Assembly: GCA_027943335.1 (NCBI GenBank)
Contig: BSBK01002801.1
Location: 1,178,384-1,242,383, forward strand
DNA length: 64,000 nucleotides
Direction: 5' to 3'
Source: Chamaecyparis obtusa
Lineage: Eukaryota; Streptophyta; Pinopsida; Cupressales; Cupressaceae
Positions within the stretch are counted from its first letter, which is position 1. Every line of letters starts with the position of its first letter. Both the position numbers and the translations under genes were made by a program. Below are positions 1 through 10,740 of this stretch, one piece after another. The notes beneath the pieces are model-generated. The model was not told the origin of the DNA. It saw only the letters and a program-made list of their open reading frames with translations, and made no database searches.

Positions 1-2108
1 CTAATATTATATGAAACTATATGATCAATTTGAGGTGAGAAAATAGTGGTGTTGAGAAGAAGGGCTTGGTAAAAGTACAAAGTTGTGTCACACTTAGGCC
101 AACTTATGAGCACAAGTGAATTTAACTAATTCTAACTCAAAAATATTTTTTGTCAAACATATGGTCTAGCTAGATTCATTCTAACTAAATTGATATGTGT
201 CACAACTTTTCCAATTTGGAAGCACATTTACTAAATAAATGTGTTATACCACTTTGAGTCCAATTACCAAAAAAGACTAAATTTATTTCTAGGAAAATCA
301 ATATTTCAACAACTTCTCTTATTAATGTTATTTTCTTAAAAATATAAAAAATGCCCTTTTCTATAAGTGAATTTTTTAAAAATATCGATAAATATTCTAG
401 TTAGTTTAATTATATTTTCAATTTTTTTTATGTTGAAAGAAAGTCACCGGCACAAAAATATAAGGTTGACTATTTTGTCAAAAAAAAGTATAAAAATTTA
501 TTTAAGTTTTTTTTTTTTAAATATGACGAGAAAGAATCCATATCAGGATGATATAATTCATTTTTATTTTGGATAAATAGTTAAGACAAAAGGTGACACC
601 AAATGTAAAGTGTTATATTTTAGTACATTTAAAGTTTCAATTATATTTTAAAATATATGTCTATAAACCTATTGAATAAGTATATGAGTGCAAGCTATCA
701 ATACACACAAAAAATGAAAAAATAACTACATAAAGAGTGATGCATGATTGAACTTCAATTTCAATATTTTGTCATCAACTAAATTTAAGTGTTTATTTTA
801 TAAAAAATATATATTCATTTATTTTTATTTATTTTTAAAGTATAAAAGTATAAAATACACTAAAAAATAAGCATCTTATTAGTTTACATTATTTTAAAAT
901 TCTAAACATATATACCTCTTTTTTGTGGTACAATTAGAAACTTAAATCAACTTTTGTCATTTCCTTTAGAAAAGTGTGGCACGGCTTTGAACTTTAGGTT
1001 TCACTAGACTTAGTAATGGATTTGGAATGAGTACATGCATTTGAACTATAAAATGGGAAAAATATTCTAGTTTCCCTCTAAGGTATAACAATGTTAAGCT
1101 ATTGTTATTCATTCATGGCATAAGAACCTTCTTTCAATCATCCTATTTTTTTCTTAACTATTTAAGACTGATTTCTCACCAAGATTGAGTGGGTAGGGCC
1201 TCTATAATTAGACATTTAGAAATTAGATTCTATATGTAACATTTGTGCCTTGGATAGGGGTTTGTTGCCCTAGTACTATAATAGGACATTTAGAGGATAC
1301 ATTGTACCCTTCCGCAAAATATTTGTTACATGATTTACACATCACTAGAAGAGATAGTGGAAGAGATCGGTTGGTTCCACCTTGAGCAACCTTATGGACA
1401 TAGTTGCCCATCATATAGCTATTTGGATGACACAAAAATATTTCCCAACCAAATATAGAGGTATGTGAAATGACCTACACATTCTATAGGTCCATCTATG
1501 CATCCATCCATAAGTTTTCTTTAGTCTAAATTACATGTTTATTTATGATAGGTGTGATCATGAAAGCTAAAAAATTGCAATGTCCCCTTTCTAACTTGTT
1601 TAAAGTAGTGTTGTCATTTGATTTAATTTTGATGATAATGATGATGATGATGATGAATCATTCCCAAAAGATACAGGATAACCATTCCTTAAAAAGGGGG
1701 AGAAAGAATTCCCAAAAAAGTAACTTTAAAAAGTAATGGAAAAGAGTGATTTAATTTAATCCTGCATGTATTGATGAAGAGGCTCGAACTTTTTGGGAAT
1801 AATATAAAATCAATTTTGTAGAGCTCATAGCTCATGCTTGGTTGAATATTGTTATTGCATATGCTTCTATTCTTGAAGGAGATTGTGCTTCTTGCTGGTT
1901 TCTAAGGACAAGAACACTTGGAGCTAAAGGTCTGAATGAAAATCCATCCCTTCTTGTAGAGTGTTTGCAAGGAGACAAGCACTATTGAAAATTTGTGAAA
2001 TCTCTATTGGAGACAAATTTGTAAGGCTTTTTATTGTTTAGTTCAAAAAGTGTCACGTAGTGGCAAGTGCTTGTCGTCGTAATATTGTAAATATTAAAAT
2101 AAAATGAT
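1..2108. repeat. Dispersed long repeat, copy A (partner at 52862-55127)
   Basis: Base 1 onward aligns by eye with 52862 onward in the same orientation, with scattered substitutions and small indels. The match ends after the shared ATTGTAAATATT tract near 2108 and 55126. The left end lies outside the window, so the unit may be longer. A GAT/ATG microsatellite at about 1628-1660 produces a Met-rich ORF (1545-1736) that I do not consider a gene. No LTR ends, inverted termini or known domain were recognised. Confidence 0.85.
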
Positions 2109-5100
2109 TATAGTATTGTAAATATTGATGTTCTAGCATTTTCCCAGTTGCACTCCTGGACAGATAAAAAGATGGCAGTCAAGGTTGCTTAGTTGTTGTT
2201 GTGTGGAAACCAGTGAGGTGATTGGCAAGGTTTATGCTTCACTTTAAACATTGGCAAAAATCCAAGATTGTGTTCTTCAATTTGCCTCTTGTTCTAAGTG
2301 CTAATGTGTCTCTCTCCGCTTGGTATTAGTTATTGTTTTAATTAGATTTTTTATTCCCAGAGGGCAAGAAATATCAAATATATCAACATAGGTGCACATG
2401 ACAATCCTCTTAAAGATAGCATTGTCTACAAAGATAACAATGTTACAAAAAATATTAAAACAAATATTTACAACACAAATGGGAAATAATATAGAATCTT
2501 ATATTGTCTTTCACATAATAGATATCGTCTTTTATATAGATATTTTATAACTCATTTTTACAAGATTCTAGTCTTTTAGATATTCATTGTTCATTTTCTC
2601 AAGATTCTAGTCTTATAGATATTCATTTCAGTAATTTTATATAACAAGTTTGAACACATTTTCTAGCATCCTCATAATACCATAAATACATACTATCACA
2701 TATCTCATAGCTTTACACCTCTTTTATTGTTTAACAACATTTTATCTTCCAATATTATTTTTATTTTCCTTACGGCTAAAATTGTATATTCATATGAAAT
2801 ATCAATTTTACAAACTATTGACACCTTTTTATACTTCTTATATTCCTACCATTCCCCAAATAATTATATTGATGGTTTCGTTTCTAATTAAAATCATTCC
2901 CTAATGCCAACCTGAGTTCCATATTTATACTTAGTTCTTGATGTAGTAGAAAGTAATGCTAGTTCAAAATGTGTAAAGACTTTGAATACATTACATGTTC
3001 ATACCTATGTTGCAACTACTTCAACCTCAGAAAGCATTGATTTTAGAAAAATGCAAATTTTGAAACCTTCCTAAGATTATGTAAATAAGGATTAGATAAT
3101 TCAAGAATTCTTGAGATAGGAAAGATATCTGGTTAGGTCTAAGCAACTGTAGATAGCTGAACACATTCATTACAAATCAACAATGAGCTTAGCTCAAATT
3201 TGAGAAAGTTTTTATTTTTTATATTTATAAAAACATCAATATGTTGTAGCTATACTCATATGTAAGAAATGTATTTGGAATCTATATCTCGTGCCTAGAG
3301 AAAGGCACATTGTAACAAATTTAGCTTTCAGCACATCCAAGCACTATTTTAAACAGATGCTCAATGTCTCTTACACAATTTGAATTGCATGCAAGTTTGC
3401 AAAACTACAAGCTACGGAGAAAGTGGTGACTATAAAATCACTGATTAGTGGACAATATGGCCTTTATTGCAGTTTTTAGTAAAGTGGGTCATGCTACTAA
3501 TACTTCTTGTTTGAGCAATAAGGAGTACCATTTTTTCCAAGAATAAGGAGCAAATGCCTTCTATTATTGTGCAGATTTTTAATGTAGTAGATAGTGAATA
3601 ATAGAGGAAACTTCATATTGATAATCCTAAAGCTGTGAGATTGCATGATGACTACTGTCATTATAAATGAAGTTTGGGAGAGAACCTAATACTAATGTTT
3701 AAAAATATATATTTGAAACAATTTTCTTTAATTCACCTTGATTTAGAAAAGGTTTCTATAAAGTTTTACAAGGTTTTTCTTTTGTTGTTTCATTATAGTT
3801 CCACTTAATTATTTCTGGATGTTTCCCTTTTAAGGAGACACCTGTCTTAGTCGAATTCTTGTTAGTTTGCTGATTTTGCAATATTTGATAGTTCTGCTAT
3901 TCTTTTCCCTCTAAACGAGAAAGGTCAATATAGAGTATGAGAAAGGTGTTTTTAAATTACTTGTAAACTATATTGCAAAATGTGTAGTAAAGAATTGAAA
4001 CATTTTGAAATTCAAGTTTAGACTAAATTTAATACACATTATCTCCCTTTTAGTCAACTTGTATATCTCCTCTTCTGGTACACAACCACCTCAGGAATTT
4101 TGACTTGATCTAGAAATGAACATGAAATAAGAAATGGGGACGAGCATTCATCCACCTCAAAAAGTATGTGACATGTTACAACAGTTTTTAGATTTTGATT
4201 GTGTATAAGTTTTTATCATCAACGTTTTGGATCACACTCTGTGATCCATCATTAGAATGCAAGAGAGCACAAAGAGCAAAAAGATGGTAGAATTGCAGAC
4301 CTAGAAGCCATAAAAAGATGGGAGAAAGAAAGAGAATTATGTGACATACAAAACACAGATTAAAAAAAATTGAATTCTACTACTATTATCTTTCTTACCT
4401 CTCATTATTTGAATATTATCAACCATATAGAACTAGACTACATCCCAATTTCTCTTCTGAAAAAATAGATCCTAGAGAAACAAAATGTCGCATGCTATGC
4501 TTTGTTGTATTTCTATCTAATTGAAGTCTCACATATTGTAATTATCTTCCCAAGGTCATTTACAAGATAGCAAGATTGTTCTCACAATCATAAAAATTAG
4601 TTTTCCACCACACAAAAGATTTACAACATAAAATCTGCATATTGTGTGATTTTTACCTAATTTTATTTCTATTTATTCAAAATATTTGTCTATGTTGAAG
4701 TTATCAAATAGTTTTTGTGATGACTACAAAGTGCCTTTGGAAGTAATTATGTACAAAATTTTAGGATGAATGTTTTGGTTCACACTTCATGATCAACAAG
4801 CTCAAACTCATCCTTGTGTTGATGATAGATCACAATAAGTAATCCAAACTATTGATTGTAAAAATGTAAATATTTCGAAATGCTAATATGAACTAAGAAA
4901 TATCATTTTTTCATTTTTTTTCATTCTTGAATTCTATTTTAAAAAGTTTAAATATAACTGAAACTTAATTGAAAGAAAGTATGTTTGATTTTGTGTGCTC
5001 TTGTTCATTTTAGTGTACTCACGTCCTTAAGATGCATTAGTGTTATGTCCAGGTGTAACAACATCCTCTCTGATTTTCTAACCAAATTAATTATTGCTAA

Positions 5101-5190
5101 CAAAATGTCCTAAAGATGCAATGTGAAAGAAAAAAATAATATTTAAAATACAATTAAGAGTCTACTCAAGGCCAATTCACTAGTAAAGTA
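2109..5190. other. Unannotated AT-rich sequence
   Basis: No open frame of useful length, RNA gene or recognisable domain. A few short phrases recur: one resembling GATCACACTCTGTGATCCAT lies near 4229, and a related form lies near 4780. I see no element boundary and no support for a gene. Confidence 0.6.
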
Positions 5191-5285
5191 TTTGATGCCC
5201 ATTGTTACTGGTTACCAGATTAGCCGAAGATCCGTCGAACTGTTGTCACTGATCATCGCACTGTAAGCGATAGTGATTAGCAAGG

Positions 5286-5378
5286 CAGGACTCCGCAAAA
5301 TCTACACAACATTGAATGACAGGACGTCAGAAATCCGCAAAATCTACACAACATTGAATGGCAGGACTCCGCAAAATT
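5286..5378. repeat. Short tandem repeat beside the tRNA gene
   Basis: Two units of about 34 and 42 bp start CAGGACTCCGCAAAATC (5286) and CAGGACGTCAGAAATCC (5320). A truncated third unit starts at 5362. They share the core CCGCAAAATCTACACAACAT. The array lies just beyond the 3' end of the minus-strand tRNA gene. An A4 run at 5373-5376 (T4 on the minus strand) could act as the Pol III terminator. Confidence 0.8.
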
Positions 5379-5384
5379 AACAAA

Positions 5385-5456
5385 CGCCGCTGCCGGGGAT
5401 CGAACCCGGGTCACCCGCGTGACAGGCGGGAATACTCACCACTATACTACAACGAC
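5385..5456 (-). tRNA. tRNA-Asp (anticodon GTC)
   Basis: The minus strand reads as a complete 72-nt tRNA with no intron. The 7-bp acceptor stem is fully paired, allowing G-U pairs (GTCGTTG with CAGCGGC), and the discriminator base is G. The anticodon stem CCCGC/GCGGG closes the loop CTGTCAC with anticodon GTC. The T arm contains GGTTCGATCCC, a perfect B box, and TAGTATAGTGG fits the A box. A T4 run on the minus strand lies about 8 nt downstream. It matches plant cytosolic tRNA-Asp as I know it. Its 5' end lies only 4 bp from the inverted viral fragment that starts at 5461. Confidence 0.95.
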
Positions 5457-5460
5457 AGAT

Positions 5461-5621
5461 CAGTTTGGTACCCAATACCTTGATATGAAATCTGGATCAA
5501 GAACACATGCTTTGTTCTTTGCTTTGTATGGTTGATTGTTTAATACTACCATACCCATAGTGAAAGATCCCAGAAGTGATAAGACTAAGGGTAAATATTC
5601 TTTGTTATGGCAAACTGAAAG
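5461..5621 (+). pseudogene. Inverted fragment of the pararetroviral movement-protein gene
   Basis: The plus strand here reads the same protein segment (starting QFGTQYLDMKSG) that the main movement-protein gene encodes on the minus strand at about 8986-9146. Identity is high up to AACTGAAA near 5621, where the sequence switches to the end of the minus-strand protease region. A CGA codon of the main copy is TGA here (near 5540), so this fragment is broken. It lies head-to-head with the rest of the element and is best explained as a join of two viral fragments or a local inversion. Confidence 0.9.
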
Positions 5622-6725
5622 AGATTGGTTCACAAACCAGACACGAGTGCCGGGTAACACGACGGTAGGAGAAGAAGGTAAAGACAGCTTAGGTGAATAA
5701 GCACGATGTTCATTGATTTGAGGAACCGTACCAAATGGAAAAGTTATAGTGGTACCGGAAACACCAATAGTATAAGGGCTCCATTCTTGCAAAGTTTGGC
5801 TTCCAATTATACAATCATACTGTTTGACAGGATATTGCAGAAAAGTAGTATGATAAACAGTATTGGGAAATTGGATGGGAATAGAGGCTTGAAACCGGAT
5901 AGGATTGTTCTTATGGGTTACTGAATGAATAGTGGTTGAGGTAGGTAACCAACAATCTATAGGAAAACATTGAGAACGAGCAATGTTGCAATCAGCACCA
6001 GAGTCTAATAAAGCACACAAGGTATACGGCTTCATTCCAGGGATTTTGATGGTAAGCAAAAATGCTGGACAAGGATTAGAAATACCTTTGCGATAAGCAA
6101 AAGCTTTCTTTTCTGTATCACCTGGGTGTTCATCAACTGGTGGTAGTTGTTTAGCTTCTTCTTGCACCAAATAATTGTCAAGAGTAGAATATTTTAAATC
6201 TTGAAGCTCTTTCTGTACTTTAGCAATTTCCTTCAAAACATCAGCTTTGACAGTATATAGAAATGCTAATCTATTTTGCAACCAAATCTGTTTAGAGCTT
6301 TTTGCAAAAGCTTTTTCAGCAGTAGGACAAGGAACATATCCATGAGATCCATGAGTTGGATCAGATCCTTCACCTGGTTCATACATCATTTCATGACACA
6401 TTAAATTAGAGACTGTAGATAATTCAGGATTTTCTTCAAACAATTTTTGTCTATCTGATTCTAATTTTTGAAGATCTATCATCAACATTTGATGTTGATG
6501 AGGTGTCAGAAATTCTTCTCTTCTTTTTTCTAACTGTTGTGCTTTGATTGTTAACTATTGCAGTTTTGCTTCAGGACTGGGTTTCAGCCAATTGGGATTA
6601 CATTGAGAAAGTGACTGACCACGCAATCTACCATAATTTGAATTGAACATGCGACACATGAATGAAACTTCAGAATCTGAAGATGAGGATTGTTCAGATA
6701 TTTGACTATCTTCGGATTCTTCTCC
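5622..6725 (-). pseudogene. Pararetroviral polyprotein, protease region
   Basis: This continues the coat-protein frame after the TAG at 6726 and is broken again by TAG at 6555-6557. The longest open piece is 6488 downward. A charged, coiled-coil-like stretch (LQKLESDRQKLFEE) is followed by a retropepsin domain with catalytic motif LLDSGADCNIA and the downstream motif CIIGSQTLQEW (IIG, typical of the family). About 60 residues further on the sequence breaks off at the inverted movement-protein fragment, where reverse transcriptase would be expected. The protease would cleave the polyprotein in an intact virus; here it is not expressed as a whole. Confidence 0.85.
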
Positions 6726-7766
6726 CTACTGAATATTAAGCACTTGTAGGTCAATTTCATCATCACTAGAAACATCAGTTATACTGATATCATCTGAATC
6801 AGAAGCTTCCTTAACCTCTGTTAAAGGAAGTATATCCAGATTGTCCTGCGTAAGTCTTCTTACTCTCTTAGTATTCTTTTTATTTTTATCTGGACATTTA
6901 TTGGCATAGTGCGCACCTTTGCAAATATAGCAACTAGGTGTGAACCTTTTATTGCGCACCTTCCTCTTATTTCTCAGGTAAGTTTTTCTCTTCTTAAAAG
7001 TCTTAAAAGAGTTCTGCTTATCAAACCTCTTATATTTCTTACCTGGTTTATAACTCTTTTTGTGATTTGTGCAACCATAAGATTGATTACACTGACACAA
7101 ATCTTTTTTGACAAAAGGAAGAACTTCTTTTTTCTTCTTCCTGTTCAATCTTTCACTACACAGTTCACTATTAATTTCTTTAATGAACTGAACTAACTGA
7201 GGAAAAGTAACATCACTGATGGACATCTCAGGAGTGTTTATAATGCTTTGAAATATCTTTTCCCTATAGTAAGATTGCACTTGAGTGGGAAAACCTTCTA
7301 GAAAAGTATTAAACATCCATTGGTTGTTATTGGTTTGTCCTGATTGATAGAAATTAGTATATTGCTCACTGCAATATTCTTCTAATTGTTTCATATCACA
7401 CAGCCAATTTTCAACAAATCTTTTATAAGCTGCTCTTTGTTCATTATCATGCTGTCCCACAAACATTCTGTATAGTGCTTGGCAAACACTATTCACACCA
7501 TGAGCAATCGAATCATCTTTATAATCAGGCTTCAATGTATCCCATGCAGATCTGGCAATACCAGTAATAGCATTCAACGCTTTCCTTAAAGCTTTCTCTG
7601 TTGTTAAGGATTGGGTAAAGACAGCATTGTCAACCCAAGTTCTAAACTCATCAACAGTAGCTTTATTTTTAATGGGATCATATGTATCAAAATTTATCAA
7701 AGGTGGAACATTTTCAGAAAAGATTTGTAAAGGATCATGAAACTGTTGGGTACCATGTTGGACCAT
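6726..7766 (-). pseudogene. Pararetroviral coat protein region
   Basis: 346 codons in the polyprotein frame. The N-terminal two thirds resemble caulimovirid capsid proteins (helical, with WLCDMKQLEEYCSEQY and FLEGFPTQVQSYYREK). A strongly basic Lys/Arg tract follows, then a CCHC zinc knuckle CYICKGAHYANKC near residue 285 with spacing CX2CX3HX4C, one residue shorter than the usual CX2CX4HX4C. An acidic tail rich in S, D and E ends at a TAG stop. The frame continues without shift on both sides, so this is an internal segment of a larger polyprotein rather than an independent gene. Confidence 0.85.
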
Positions 7767-7805
7767 ATTGACAGTTTTCCACTGTCCTGTTTTGGGATCA
7801 AACTC

Positions 7806-8348
7806 CTATAACTTAGGCTTTGGAATATTCAAGGATAAGGCTTTTCCTTGGAACTGACTCTGTAGTCGAGCTACATCAGCAGAGGAGTCAGGAAAGTTAC
7901 ATGTAGGCACTGAAGAGCTGGCAGTTTGATTAGATAAAACTTGTTCAACACGGGTTGTAACGGTAGGAGCAATTTGTGAAATACCATGACTATCAGCAAG
8001 TTGTTGACTAGGAATCTGGGTAGTAGTCTGTTTAATACGAGCAGTGGTTTGATGGATGGTTTGGACTTGAGGCATTGGATTTTGGTAACTAGCCCACCAC
8101 GCTTCAGAAGATGCTTTAAAACTAGCATAGTCACGTTTTAGAATAGCAAGATCAGTGGCCATATTGGTATTGAGCTGAGCAACTAAACGAGCATCAAGAA
8201 CATGCAAAGAGGCTAAAATGTTATGAAAATTAGTATTCATATTGGCTTCAGCTTGTTGACGGGCAAGTTCAGCTTGAATGAACTTGGCTTGCATATCAGC
8301 TTGAATGAGTAAAGCTTTACGAATACAGATATTAGCATAATTAAGCAT
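7806..8348 (-). pseudogene. Linker region between movement and coat proteins
   Basis: 180 codons in the same frame as the flanking viral regions, bounded by TAG at 8355 and TAG at 7806. The first 80 residues are Ala/Gln/Leu-rich and likely helical or coiled-coil (QAKFIQAELARQQAEANMN). The rest is Thr/Gln/Ser-rich and probably disordered. Position and composition suggest a virion-associated or spacer segment of the polyprotein. No specific family match is recognised. Confidence 0.65.
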
Positions 8349-8354
8349 TTTAGT

Positions 8355-9737
8355 CTATGTAGTAGCATCAGTGTGACCAGAAGCAACAACATGATGTGGC
8401 CAAAAGGGAATGGAAAACTTCTCATCTTGCAGAATAAAGTCACGCAAGGGCAAAACTGCAGGTTTAGCAAAACTATTTTCCGTAAACTCAGTCAAGTGAC
8501 CAGACATAAGCATATGAACATGAAATATAGGTTGGACAAAAGGACAATGATTGCATTGCATACTGCCATCATCAAGTTCAGTAAACTGTGGATGAGAACA
8601 TTGTGGCAATTGTTGTGTCAGAGGATTGGACACAAATTTGGATTCATCAAAAGAATGATGACAAATAGTACAGTACAGAGAACCATGAGGGTGCGGGATA
8701 GTATCAGGATGAGAGCACAAAGATTTCTTTTGTAAAGTGGATCCTGATCTAGGCAAAGGAATTTCTCGTTGAGAAAATGAGGAACTAGCAGAACTAGAAG
8801 CAGACAGTGTGTCACTAGCAAAGGAAATACGAGCTTCAGTTGCAGTTTCTTTGATATCTGATATTACAGTAAGATTTCTTGGAACATCTAACTGTTTGAG
8901 AGTTCTAACATCAATAATCCATTCTTTGGGAACTTTTATATCAGATAAGTTAACCATTTTGGGAACAGTTAACTGAGCACCTTTCTTTTCAGTTTTCCAT
9001 AACAAAGAATATTTACCCTTAGTCTTATCACTTCTGGGATCTTTCACTATGGGTATGGTAGTATTAAACAATCGACCATACAGAGCAAAGAACAAAGCAT
9101 GTGTTCTTGATCCAGATTTCATATCAAGGTATTGGGTACCAAACTGAAACATAAGAATTTTATCAAGGTGATCATCCAAAAGACTCACAGCAAAATTAGG
9201 AACAACATCAAACACAATAGCTCCAGCAGCCATAAGAGCAGAGATACCTCCCATTATCATATTTGAATATCTATTATGTCGTGCATCAAGTAAGGTCATA
9301 ATTACTGTGGCTAGAATACCTTTTCGATACAAGGTTTCAACACCGGCTACGATGTTTCCTATATGCAAATATTTAAAACCATTTTTTTGTTTGGCCTGTC
9401 GGACCAGATTTTGAATCTCCTTATTAGACAGAAGATTAATATAGCTATGGGGTTGATCATTTTTCACAACTACTTGCATCTCTATTAATTTACAGACTGA
9501 TTTAGATCTATAAGACAGAAAACCTAAATCACCATACAATTCATTCCATTTCTTTGTAGGTAATTTAAAACGTTCACTAGGAAGTTCTAAATCATTTTGA
9601 TCAGACTGGAATGGATTATCCAAATTGATATTTTGAACAGTATCAAAAATAGAACTTAAACTTACAAGTCCTTCTTCGTCAATATTGCTATCATTCGTAG
9701 TATTCTGGAATTCTGACATCTTGGTCCATTCTGTCAT
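8355..9737 (-). pseudogene. Pararetroviral movement protein (30K superfamily)
   Basis: 460 codons opening the viral polyprotein frame, ending at TAG 8355-8357 with the frame continuing beyond. Residues of about 120-230 carry caulimovirid movement-protein signatures: FKYLHIGNIVAGV, a basic LLDARHNRYSN block, and FDVVPNFAVSL followed by an SGSRTHALFFALYGRL segment. Such proteins form tubules through plasmodesmata. The C-terminal part (residues of about 341-400) has two Cys/His clusters, CSHP...YCTICHH and CSHP...QCNHC, that could bind zinc. I do not recall these from typical caulimovirid movement proteins. The start Met at 9737 lies about 170 bp downstream of the primer site. Confidence 0.85.
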
Positions 9738-9908
9738 ACGAGATCCAACGCTACCTTCCCGCCTCTAAAATGCCTGACACGGCTAGAAACACGAGGACTT
9801 ACTTCACGCACAACTCACACAGAACACCAAAGATACACAGAATTGATAGCCAGAATAAAGAATACAATACTTCAGAATGGGAAAATTAAGCAAGATACTG
9901 TTTGAACA

Positions 9909-9921
9909 GGCTCTGATACCA
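9909..9921 (-). promoter_or_regulatory. Primer binding site of the pararetrovirus (tRNA-iMet)
   Basis: The minus strand reads TGGTATCAGAGCC, complementary to the 3' end of initiator tRNA-Met, the primer used by caulimovirids. It lies upstream of the movement-protein start in the expected orientation. Confidence 0.85.
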
Positions 9922-10698
9922 AATTTTTTACAAGCTCCGAGAAACAAGATAATACATCTATTTCATTACATCGGGTGCTTAATTATTACATATATGCCAA
10001 TGCATATGATAATGACAACAAGAACTATGATACTGCATATGACTTGTTTACAAGACTCAGACTCTGAAGACATACTATATCCAGATGAGCAGTCTGATTT
10101 CTGATCTTCCTAACCAGGAAGAGAGCATACTCTCTATGCTAACTAGACACTACAACTATTCACATTATCCCCACCGTTTCCGTAATTCAACGTGTTTTAC
10201 ATACTTTTCGGAAAACTTAGAATGAGACTTTCAATAAAAATTCCAATAATTCATTTTTATTAGGTCTTCCGCTATAAGTATAGATTGAAAATTTGGGATT
10301 ATCGAATGTCAATACTTGTGTAGTCTCTAGAATAAATACTTTTTGGATGATTATAAATATTAAAGAAAAATGTGCAGCAGATATATAATACCTGCTCTAC
10401 ACTTCACACATGCATACATAGGTAATTTTTATTCTTATAGCATGCATGACATTTACAACAACTGATGCATTTTAAAATAAAAGTTAAGTTTTGTATTTCT
10501 TATATTAATTTAAAGATATAAAAGAGATTTTATTTTTTGTGTCTCTTAATTTGAAGAATGTCTTTAGATTTATAATACATTTAGAGGGATTAACAAGTAC
10601 ACACAAAAAAATATTAAACTATTTTACACATCCAAAACATTTGATCGATGTAATAATACACACTTATTAAAATATTAAAATATTTTTCTTAATAATAC
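9922..10698. other. Pararetroviral leader remnant and AT-rich flank
   Basis: The part next to the primer site (to about 10150) has ordinary base composition and is probably viral leader or promoter sequence, but I cannot place a promoter. Beyond that it is AT-rich host-like sequence with no recognisable gene. The exact outer border of the viral element is not visible. Confidence 0.45.
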
Positions 10699-10710
10699 AC
10701 ACTTATTCAT
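10699..10710. repeat. Target site duplication, left copy (LINE 1)
   Basis: ACACTTATTCAT, identical to 52533-52544, flanks the LINE. The right copy follows the short A-rich tail. Confidence 0.85.
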
Positions 10711-10740
10711 TCATTCCTCTTGTAGGATTAAAAACTCGCT

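Larger units (their letters stand above)
5461..9921 (-). mobile_element. Endogenous pararetrovirus (caulimovirid), rearranged, lacking RT
   Basis: The minus strand carries a tRNA-Met primer site (9909-9921) followed by a single reading frame from 9737 to about 5622. The frame encodes, in order, a 30K-type movement protein, a linker with a long helical stretch, a coat protein with a zinc knuckle, and a retropepsin. It is interrupted by exactly four stops, at 8355, 7806, 6726 and 6555, all TAG. A fused MP-CP-PR order fits petuvirus-like and related endogenous caulimovirids. RT and RNase H are absent. Instead the frame runs into a 161-bp inverted copy of its own movement-protein gene. This is a dead, rearranged fossil copy. 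Confidence 0.88.

Noticed and set aside
1545..1736. Met-rich ORF, also seen at 54507-54722
   Set aside because: It depends on a GAT/ATG microsatellite, and the two copies differ in length and downstream frame.
5461..9921. A potentially active integrated virus
   Set aside because: RT and RNase H are absent, four stops break the frame and the 3' side is inverted.
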